DNA of 64,000 nucleotides from Strongylocentrotus purpuratus (lineage: Eukaryota > Echinodermata > Echinoidea > Camarodonta > Strongylocentrotidae), in NCBI RefSeq assembly GCF_000002235.5, contig NW_022145615.1, positions 17,518,512 through 17,582,511 of the forward strand, read 5' to 3'. The position numbers were made by a program, and so were the translations under genes. Below the pieces are notes generated by a model. That model was not told the DNA's origin and searched no databases. It saw nothing but the letters and a program-made list of their open reading frames with translations. Shown here in pieces: positions 22,901 to 34,900 of the stretch; the first letter of the stretch is position 1; every line of letters begins with the position of its first letter.

Positions 22901-25900
22901 ACTTCCAATACACAAGTTATATGAGTTATTTCCACACTAAAAGCTGATACACTAAAACTTTAAGGCTTATACACTAAAAATTATGCCACCAATGGTATAA
23001 ATACAATTTTTAGTCTGTTTGTATACATTTACAGGTACAATCGTTGGCAATTAATTTGATTTCTAATCAATTGTAAAAAGTCACTAGTTATGCTGTAAAT
23101 AACATTTACAAAACTTGAAGGGATTTTGGCACATTAAAGTTAAGGCAATCCAGCTACATACCTTCCAAAAACCACTCTTCATCATAGATAAAATCCCCAA
23201 TGAATGGCATCATAGATTTGTAAACCTGTTTTCAGGTGGTTTAAAGTCCCTCTGTACTTGTTGGCCAGGAGGGATTAGACCTCCCTGCATGGTCACTGAC
23301 AGGTGGTTATCTCATCAAATCAGCTCTCAATTGACATACAAAAAAGGGGATCGTGTGGGACCAACGGTCACCGATCAGGCATAGACTGCTGTATGGCAGG
23401 AGCAAGAAGCTATAAGTAGTGCAGTGAGGCTATAAACAACTTTTGATGTAATATCTGTAAAGGACTTAGAGACATAAAAGCGCCATACAAAAGCAGAATA
23501 TTATCATTATTACATACCTTGTGATTGAAGTACTTCTCAAACTTGATCCTTGCTATCCTCACACAATCCTGCCATGATGTCCCTCGGTTATTGAGGTACT
23601 TGGTGACAGGTAGCGTGTTCTCTAGAGACTCTCCACTCTCAAGTTTCTGACAAAAATTTTTTAAAAAAAAACACAAACACAAAGAAAGTGTACATGAATG
23701 CCGGTACATATCAGACTTGAAGATCAAAAAGAGATAATTTATTTAAGGGGTATGGAAGTTGAAGAATGAAAACGAGTTTACCTTTAAAGTCCTATACTAT
23801 GGGCTTATAATTTTAACCTGTGTTCAATTTAATCTCTACTGTTCCGATACAAGAAGGGGTAAACTTCCCTTGCAGATTCCTGAGACATTGGAACACTTGA
23901 TTAACGCATGAAGTATTGATGATGATCGATTGATAACTCCCAAAGGAATTTGGAAGCACATCAGGATAAACCTGTATCATTAATTGCTACGTGTATGATA
24001 TACCATCTTTCATTCTACATTAATAAATAAAAACTTATAGATCGTTTGGTGAAGCCAATTATAATTATACTCAACTTAGTCCTAACATATACCAGTACAT
24101 ATAACATTGGAGCAGCAAGATTGGACACGACTGGTTTTCACACGTATGACATTGGCACAGCAAGATTGGACATAACTGTTTTTTTACAAGTAGGATATTG
24201 ATAAAACAAGATAACTTACCTTTACTACATCTTCTGGTGCTCCACTCACCTCCCAGTACTTGGTATACATACTGGGCTTCTGGGCAAACAAACTCTCAAA
24301 CTAAACAAAGAAAAAACATATAAGCAAGCGATAAGGAATGTTGTTTCTGATTTACATTATTGTCATTTTAGTATTTGTTTATTTAAGGGGGTTAGTCAAC
24401 ATGAAATAGCTTACTCCCTCATTTTGAAATGTGTTCCAATTATTAAACAGTTAGATCTTGACGGCCCCATCCCACCTTTCCCGCAATGACAAATTGTAAG
24501 GTATGCCTCCACAATGGGGGAGGCTCATATTAAGCATCATCTCAGAAAAGGAACCTACATCACTAACAATCTACAAGTATGCTTTTACCAAAAAAACTGC
24601 ACAGACAAAATTGTTAATAGGTTTAAGGTATTCTTGTAGTTTATTGGAGAGTGATTGGAAATTGGCCATTTTTGGGCCATTTCACTTGGCCTTTCAATGA
24701 TCGTCCTAATCAAAACTATCCCAAGAGTCGCACTCATACAAATGTTTCTTTTAACAATTCAGGGGGGTGTTTCACAAAGATCCTAAGTTGAAGTTACCTC
24801 TAAGTTAGACTTAACAATTATGGAAAGCCTTTAGCATTTATGAAAATATTTTGAACAAGTTATTTTAAAAGGCATAAAATGTTGATTCAAATCATTCATA
24901 TTTTCTATTATCATGGGAGATTTCATGTTCTTGATGTGGAATTAATAAAAAGTCTAAAATACTTGAATATATCTTTTAAAGGCTACAAATGGCTCTCCAT
25001 AATTTTAAGTCCAACTTAGAGTTAAGTTCAACTTAGGATCTTTGTGAAACACCACCCCTGGTAATGTATGTCCTGTTAGCAAAAAAAATCTGACCTTGTC
25101 TCTAGCCCACTGTATGGTGTGTTCAATCTGAGCAGGGAAGGACTTGAGAGTACAGTAAGGTATAGACTGCTCTGGAGGATCCTGTTTGCTTCCGTACGAC
25201 TCGGTCAAATGTGGAACGATGACCTGGACATGACCTTTAGCCCCTAGCGTTCCTGACTCCATCAGAGGCTTCTGGTTAGTCACACAGCGACTATGAGAAG
25301 AGGATAACACAAGGTACAGCATCAAATAAACTGTTTCACATGATCAATTTGCCATCCTCTTTGAACTTTAAACAATTATTATTGTGGAATGATGACCTGG
25401 ACGTGACCTTTAGCCCCTAGCATTCCTGACTTCATCAGAGGCTCTGGTTAGTCACACAGCGACTATGACAAGAGGATAACACAAGGTACAGCATTATATA
25501 AATACTGTTTCACACAATCTATTTGCTATCCTCTATAAAGTTATAAACAATAATAATACAACTGCATGGCTATCTTGAGTAAATGATAAATGTACTTCTA
25601 TGAAGTGAACTAGATTGAACTTCGACTGCGCGCAGTCGAAAATGATGCCTCCGTCATAGAGCAATTTTACAAACCAAAACAGAAGAAATTTTTCAAATTC
25701 AAGTTCAATTGTAATCCAATAACAGGTTCTCAGAATATCGTGATTACAAGCAATTTCTCATATACATATATGACCCTTTGATCTTTGACCTCATGACCAT
25801 AAAATCTACTCAGTTCATTGGCTCTGCAAGATGTCCTGAGTTAAATAGTAATCCATCTGTCAGTTCCAATGAGAATGCGTTCACAAGCTATTTTTGCATA

Positions 25901-28900
25901 CATAATGAGCCCATGACCTTTGACCTCATGACCCAAGAATCTACTCAGTTCGTTGGCTCTGCAAGATACATACATGATCTAAGTTTGGTAGGAATCCATC
26001 AATCTGTTCTAATAATAATGCGATCACAAGCTATTTTTGCATATATAATGAGCCGCATGACCTTTGACCTTGACCTCATGACCCCAAAATCAAATCAGTT
26101 TATCGGCTCTGCAAGTAACATACATGACCTAAGGTTGGCAGGAATCCATCAATCAGTTCTTGAGATAATGCGATCATGAGCTGTTTTTGCATACATAATG
26201 AGCCCTGTGACCTTTGACCTCGTGAGCCCCAAATCTAATCAGTTCATCAGCTCTGCAAGATACATACATGACCAAAGTTTGGCTGGAATCCATCAATCGA
26301 TTCTTCAGATAACGCGATCACGAGCTGTTTTTGCATACATAATGAGCACTGTGACCTTTGACCTTTGACCTCGTGACCCCAAAATCTAATCAGTTCATCG
26401 GCTCTGCAAGATACATACATGACCAAAGTTTGGCAGAAATTCATCGATCGGTTCTTCAGATATCACGATCACGAGAACGGGACGTACAGACGTACATACG
26501 TACGTACGGACGGACGGACGGACGGACGGACAACCCAAAAACATAATGCCTCTGGATACTTCGTAACGGAGGCATAAAAATAGTGAAATAGATAAATGAT
26601 ATGCTATTTTAGTGTCTGTCAGAGAAGAAACAGCTGGAAACTCAAAATCTAAAGCTTTGAAAATCGGAAGTTGTCGAATTAAAAACTAGCTATCGACTTG
26701 ATGACATCATCTGATGTGGATTGAGCATATTTACAATGACTGTGCATTAATTAATCATGCTCATCAGCTATATAGGACAGCTGATCGGTTCTACATGTTT
26801 TGTCTTCACCGTAACTGTGGCAAATATGAACCCTGTTGCCCGTAATTTAGAGGGCTGCGGAAACTGAGTGTTATATTAATTTGCTTTTGTGCAATAATGA
26901 AAGGGAAACTATATTTTACTACTTTATATTTGTATTCTGCATTCATTAAGCTTTCCATTAATATAAATTTGTATTTTCATTGAATGGGGTCTTTAAAATA
27001 ATATCTATTCCATGCTTTCACTCACCTATCAACATATCTCCTTGCCTCCACATTGTCCAGGGCATTGACAACGACATCCAGTCCTTCAAAGAAGGCATCG
27101 GTGTAGATGGTCGTCTCTGTCTGTGGACAGACTGAGCAGAAAAACGACAGTAACCATAGATTAAATCAAAGGTGTCCAAAACGTCAGTGGTATCATATCA
27201 TTTTTTGAATAAAATATACAAGATCACACAATGTGTAATTACAGAATTTATTATTTTTTGGCCTTAGCAGTTTTTAGAAATCAGTCAGATAATTTGTGTT
27301 TCATTTTTTAATTCAATTTATCAATTTTATGAGAAACAAAGATATAATTTATAGTAAAATTGAGCCTTTAAAATTGCATTAAAATGCCCATGGCTTGCAA
27401 AAAAAGACATCGATATTTGGTTACCTCAGGCACAAAATGGCTTTAACCTTATCTGACTTGGTCTCCAAACCTTGGTTTTACTACTTTATAGGCCTTTGCC
27501 TTTCCGCACCAACTCCTACAGTGAGGGGAAAATATCTTATAAAGGAAGGTAAATAGTACAAAATGTTGTTTCTCTAGAAGACTTTAGAAGACAACTCTCT
27601 TCTCCACATCCCCAAAACATCCACAGTAACAGATGACAATGCTTTTTAATTATATGCACCCCACCTCTGGAATCAACTGCCCCAGAACATCCATATATAA
27701 CCCACGCTAGACACCTTTAATACACCTTTATATAAGGTAAAGCGCTGTGAAACCAAATGTGTGAGAGCGCTATATAAACAAACATTACTATAATTATTGT
27801 TGAAACTTACTCTTATTCTGATGCGCTTCTATCTTCATATCTGGGTTGATATCTCGAGTGCTCTGTGCTGCAGTTTCTGATTTGGGCTTCTGTAGTTGCA
27901 ATAATGATATGAGATATCATCAAAACATTTAGTGAATACTACAATAGCACATTTGAAGAGGGGAATAAAGAATAGCCAGTGCTGAGTTCAGACCACAGTA
28001 TGACATAGACTAACTCTTTGAGATTATGCTTTCAGTTGCGCCGCTCTAAAACTTTGGAATAACTTACCACTAGGCATGAGAAAAGCCTCATCTGTTTGCT
28101 GTCTTCAAACTTTTGTTTGAAAGCACTTGTTTTCAGGAGATTTTTAATAGTTTAATTTTTTAATACTTTTTTTAATTGTGTGTTTGTAAAGTGGCACTGT
28201 TAGGAGTTTTGTGTTCATCACAGCACAGTAGTTTATATTTATATAGTAGCTGCGCTTTATACATTGATCTAATTATTATTGATGTTATAGGCTTCTTAGC
28301 GTGTCATATATTTTCTGCACCTCATAATGTAAACGATACAGATGTTCACAATATTGAGGACCATGACACATAACATACAACGTATGGTGGCAAGATGTTT
28401 TATGGCTTCTGAATCTTAATCTATATCTGAGGAAATACGGTTAAAAACTAGACGAGTTGGACTGAGTGTGAGCCTGAAAAAAAGGACTATTGAAAATGCT
28501 GTTGCACATGAGCCTTGAATATTCTGGAATCTTGAATGTCAACTATGGATGATGGTAAAGTGTTATATCACTTCAGGCATACACTTGAAGGGATACAAGT
28601 TGATGTATACTAAACAATTCAAGTATCATAAATAGGATAAATGAGGAGGCGCGATAGCTAAGTCGGTAGAGCAGTGGCTCGTAATCCGGTGACCCGGGTT
28701 CGAAACCAAGTCGATGCCCTAGTGCCCTTTGGTAAGGCATTAATCCTCATTACCAGGTCCCTCGGAGAGGACCTAAAGCCGTCGGCCATCTGGTTGCTTA
28801 CTTACAAGCATTTATGCTTTCTTAGCAGTCAGGTAAAATAACCACCACCACCATTCTAGATACATGCTTTGTGTGCTACTTGATTTTACCAAGTGGGGGC

Positions 28901-31900
28901 TCTCAGGCCAAGTGTATCACAGCTAAAATGGACAATCTCTATTCCCCGCATTTTGTCTCTCAACACATGGCTGTGTTTCATAGATGAATGTTTGAGTGAT
29001 TGATGAATGTTTACCTGTATGTGATGAGGTCTGAAAAGGAACTGTCGATTCAGGTTGGACTTCTCAATGATGTCATTGTCAGTCACCGTTATCTGAAAAA
29101 TAATTGCACAACATGAAAGAACTGCACACATAGCAATGCTGTTTAACCCTAATAAGGCCGGCGGGGGGGGGGGGGGGGGGGCCATTATGGCCCCCCCTCC
29201 ACGATTTTTCCGATTGCTCGGGAACGCATATGGATGGCGCCCGGCCGCTTGCTGACTTTTTTCTTTCGAGTCTTGCGCAACTTTTAAAACAATTTTTTTG
29301 AAAATCGGACCTACGGTTACAAGGTCACGTGACCTTTTGTCTTTGCATGTCAGCCCGAAAATCGCTCATTTTCGTGATTTGTGTACAAAACATATGTAAA
29401 AGTCATTTTTCCTAAAATCAGATCAAACATGGGTTATTGGGTCTTGTTTAGGTGGTTGTTTTGGGAGTTAAAATAGTTAAATTGTAGTAAAAAATGAAAT
29501 AAAACAACAAAAACAATGAAATACATAAGTTAAAAAACAATGAAATACATAAGAAATTATCAAAACAAGGGATAACATAAGGAATAAGCTGGCTCTTCCA
29601 AATTTTTTGTTGTATTATTATTCAGAATGGTCTAATGAATATATGTAGTGAAAAAGAATGCTTAAATATGAATAATATATGATTTATGGGTAAAAATGTG
29701 ATTTTTATGACTTTATTTGCATAAATTACCATAAATATGCAAATGAGTGAATTTTTCAAAAAATTGAAATTATCTTATTATTCTATACACTTCACTTGAC
29801 ATGCGTGCAAATTTTCGCGGCGATTGGCCGCTTCGCGGCTGAGATCTTAAGGGGGGGCCATAATGGCCCCCCCCCCCCGGCCATAGTAAGACCTCAAATA
29901 GCCCGGCCTTATTAGGGTTAAACTGCAACTAAAACTACACATGTCCCTGTAAAAATTGCACAAGCAAACTCTATTTTAACAGGAATCCAATGAACGGGTA
30001 CACTCAAATTCGCAACCATGAATGAAATTGAAAATTTACTTGTTGGTATTAAACTTTACAAGGTATAATTTTAATCATTTCCTTAATAATTCACTTTTGG
30101 TGATTATAAATTTTGTGTTTCAATTTCAGTAGAGTACCACAACACTTTACATTGCAAAAAGTGATCCCATTAATTGTATTTGTTCTGTAATAATAAAAAA
30201 ATAATAATAAATGCAATTTTCACTGGTTAAGTACAAACAAGTAGCACTAGACTTGCACAGACAGCTGATTTGTTTTTAGATAAAAGTCTCTTACAAAATC
30301 AAATGAATTGCCATAAGTCATTTTATATTGAAATTTTTATCAAATTCAATTGACTTGATCAATTCAACAACAACAAAAGAAGTTACCAACCTTCAAAGCT
30401 GTTATGATATGACAATAATCTCCCCCCCCCCCCGAAAACAAAGCTTTGATTTATGCACCTTTCCTCCTTGAACTCCCACACCGAGCATTGCAAAGTTTTT
30501 CATCATCTCACATCCGATAGCACCGCATCCAACCATGAAGAGATTCTGAGATGCGATCTTCTGCACCAGGTTGTCACCAATACAAATCCTCAAAGCATCA
30601 TATCGGTCTCCCCTATAAAGCAAAGACAGACAAGCATCAATCATCAAAATACTGTATAAAGATTTCAATTACATTACACACTCCCATCTCGTCTACAAGT
30701 TTACTCATATACATTAGGTTTACGGTTGCACCATGTGTGAGAGAGGGGGGAGGATTGGGGGAGTCCTGAAAAGGACTGTCGGTAATCTTTCTTTCTTGAG
30801 AGTGTGTGTAGTCCTTTAAAGGACTGTTGGTAGTCTTGAAAAAGACTGTTGGTAATTTTTCTTGAGCTTATAGTTCTAAGGAGAACTATAGTGCCAGTTG
30901 GAGAGGATGGGTAGTAGGAGTGACTCGACGTTTCGAACAGGTTGACTATCCGTCGTCAGGAGCTCCCCCTCTCTCACACATGGTACAACCGTAAACCTAC
31001 TGTATATCTACATCACCATGCAAACCGATACTTACGAGCAGCATCTTAGTTTACTCATGATATTATAAAAGGGAATGTGCTAATAAACATCTGTACTTGC
31101 TCTTGAAGTAACCTGACAAATCATATTTTTGCAAGATGATTGGAACAGATTTCAGACATGTAAAAAGGAAGACAGAAGGAGTGCTAGAGGAGGAAAATTG
31201 TGCTAGAGAGTATCAGAGAAAGCACACATGTGGGTTCAATCCTTAAATCGTTTAGCCCATTTACATTTCCAAGCCGATAAGAGAACATATTGCACCATGA
31301 ACTCAACTTTTCATGTCAACACTATGATGCTAAATATTCAGTAAATGCATTCTTCCAAACGAATATGTGTACCGGTAGCTGAAGAACTGTGTTGCAAATG
31401 CTTGTACATGCGGAGGCGCGATAGCTCAGTCGATAGAGCAGTGGTCTCGGAGAGGACCTAAAGCCGTCGGCCGTCTGGTTGCTTACTTACAAGCATTTAT
31501 GCTTTCTTAGCAGTCAGGTAAAATAACCACCACTATCAGAACATGCTTTTATACTCACTTTGGCATGAAATTATCTGCACTTTCATTTTCCAGTCCCTTC
31601 AGTACTTCTGATGAATCAAGATGGACCTGAAATGAGATATACAGACATGCACGGATTGATTGAAACAATACTACCACGGATGTTTGATATAAGTAATACA
31701 GTCAAACCTGCTTTAGTGACCATCTATCTACAAAGACCACATTGTTTGTTTCCCTTGAAAATGGTTTTTCATTGTAACATGTACTAAAGGAACCTGTCTA
31801 CAATGACCACATTTTTTGTTTCCCTTGAAAAGTTTTTTCATTAAAACATTTACTAAAGGAACCTGTCTACAAAGACCACTTTTGGTGTTTCCCTTGGGCG

Positions 31901-34900
31901 GTTGCTATAGACAGGTTTGACTGTTGTACATGGTGCTAATGCTATCTCCCTCATGCACCATCCAGCTCTTATGCAACTATTCCATTGTGATTTCTTTCAA
32001 TTAGAAATTTGTTACTCAGGATTTTGAAAGACAATTTACTTTTGCATATAAGCCTTTCATTCTCATGCATCATTGGAAGGTACCGGTATTGAACATCCCA
32101 CTCTCTATCTAGATGGTTTCTTGGTCTCTATATCTTCATAGGAGGTACAGTGTATGGAGTGGAAAAAATAAAGATTAAGAATTATTCATCTATTGCTTAG
32201 CTCAGTGAAGTCCGTTCTGGATACCAGATGCTTTGAGAGGAATGGACAGAAACCGTTCAGGAAGCATACCGGTATACCACTGTGGGGTTTCCTATTAATA
32301 TCAAGGTCCTCTTATACCATCACAGGCTTAGAAGAGAAACCAATGATTGGGGAAGTTGGGGGAAGAAGGCTGTACCACTCACCCATTGTTTAAAGTCTAT
32401 CTGCACTAGTTTGGCCAGGGGGGTATTTCATAAAGCTGTTCGTAAAGTAACGCATGACTTTATGATCGACTTGAATATGAAGTGCCAGACAGGATGCCCA
32501 AAGTTTTTCCGGATGTTTTCACAAAGTGCAACTATATTTCCAATAACCTCAATTAAATTATGGCAAAAAATATACTTTGTATTAAAAATATTTGTTATAA
32601 TAAGAATGTTAATCTATATCTGCACAGTTCAACTTTAGTTGATGCAGTTAAAAAATGATTGAGCATCCCATTTGGCTTTTCATATATAAGTAGTTTGTAA
32701 AGTCATGCGTAACTTTACGAACGGCTTTATGAAACACCCCACAGGAGGAATTAGACCTCCCTGCATGGTCACCGATAGGTGGTTATATCATCAAATCATC
32801 AAATTGTTAAACGATCCCTTTAAGGACGTTGTGAGCTATGAAACATACAATCTCATAAGACAGCCTATCATATGTAGAGGGGTTTGTACCTCACTCACCC
32901 ATTGTTTTAGAGGAGTGAACTTGCCGGTGAGTGCCTTGAGGACCTCTTGAGCTACAAATCCTCCCAAGGCAGCACAGAGAGGAGCAAAGCAGCCTTCAGC
33001 GCTGTAGGCCAGGGATGCAAGCTGCTTGGTAGACGGGGAGGGGATAGGGTCAGCAAGGGTGTCGTTCAGACGCATCGCAATCTTCACAAAGGCATCTTTA
33101 TCATCATCGTTCCTGTAATCAAATATAATTGAGAAGTGTTTGGTTGTTTATGTGGCGTACGATAATCCTTCTTATCATGCACTAAAGTGTTAAGAATGCA
33201 CAATGTTACGGCTCATTTACATAGAGAAGGGCTCACTTACAGAGCAATGTTTCAATACCCATCAGTCCAGATGTAAGAATTTCAATTACTTCACAATAAC
33301 TGAATTCTTATACTATATTATTCTTATAGCTATCACACATATGCACAGCATCCATGAGATTTACTTGACAAATTCATCTCCTTAAAAATATTGTTAGATG
33401 ATAAGGTGTGGCAATCTCTCAAGCATTAAGCTTATATTGTCATACCTATGTATGCTTCTGTATCATTTACAATTGCAAATGAATAATGATCGTAATCTAG
33501 TGTTTACTACTGTGATGGTCATGATCAAACTATGTAAACTGTTGAACCATGCAGAAATAAATAAATAATTAAAAATTGCCGTAAGTAATTCAAATTCGCA
33601 TACAAGAAAAAAAGGATTCAGGAAGCATACATGGCAAGATATTCTACATACCTGACGCTTGGTAGTCTCCCATTCTCCTCTCTGAACTGCTGCAGAGCAT
33701 ACATGGCCAGATGGGACACCATCAGGTCTTTAGTGAAGTCTACCAGGATAGTAGACGGGTTGGTCAGTTGGTCTCGGAGAGGTAGCTACAGACAGCAAAG
33801 AAAGAGCGTGACTTTAATATGTACCCCTCTACTATTCATTAATGGCTGCTTGTGTCACACTGGATATTGCCCCAAGAAATAAACTTAATGTATGTTTCAT
33901 AAATGAGAGGTCCTAATTAAAGTATCATCACAACATTTTATTTTCCAAACAGTGTAAATCTCCAGCTTGGAGAACAGCTAGTGTCAACCATGTAAGATAT
34001 AGGTGGTTTTCAAAGCGAGGAAGCGTGACAAAGACTAAATATACCATAGACTACATTCAATCCTGTCCACCTCAAGAAACTAAATGAAGCACATGTGCTT
34101 TTCTTGTGCATGATTCAAGAGATGATGCTGGCTACTTTATTATCTACACTGTACTTTATTAATAACATACACACCATGTAGAGGCGTCATGGTCGAGTCG
34201 ATACGTCGCCGGACTGTCGATCACAAGGTCCGCGGTTCAAGTCTCGCCGCGGCACTAATGTCCTTTGGCAAGACATTGATCTACATATGCCACACTCAAT
34301 CCAGGTGATGTATATGGGTAGGTACCTGGCAGGAATTAATTCCTTGAAATGCTAGAGTGCCGTATGGCAGCTGTGCTAAAGCCAGGGTAATAATCGGGAG
34401 CGCCAGGAGTGTCAAATATGACAGACATGAGCGCTATACAAGAACCCACTATTATTATTATTATTTAAAACACATCCGTATCAAATTTCATAACAACAAA
34501 TGTTTACACCACAGAGTGAATACATCACTATGAGCATGACTGACAAAGAAAGCGGACAAAATATACAGTTCCTCAGGTAGACAAAGGAACGTCCCTTCAC
34601 TGCTATTATGTAAAAATGTGTAGAACAGGTGTCACATGCATATTCCCCTTTTTACATATTAGCAGTGAAGGGATGTTCCTTTGTCTACCCAAGGAACTGT
34701 ATATTTTGTCCTCTTTCTTTTCTTGTCTGTCATGTTCATAGTATATGCCATTCCAGTGGCAAGAAGACTGAAAACATTGAAGTTACTCACAAACTTGACG
34801 ATGGAAGGGACCTTGACTTCTATAGCTATACCACCGGTCTCATACGGCTGGAACCCATCACCTGATGTATCCTCTATACTGAACTTGTATGGTGAGATCC

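Noticed and set aside
26440..26530. CRISPR-like array (regular repeats near 25760-26560)
   Set aside because: Units of about 145 bases are repeated throughout, without unique spacers, in an animal genome; it is a minisatellite.
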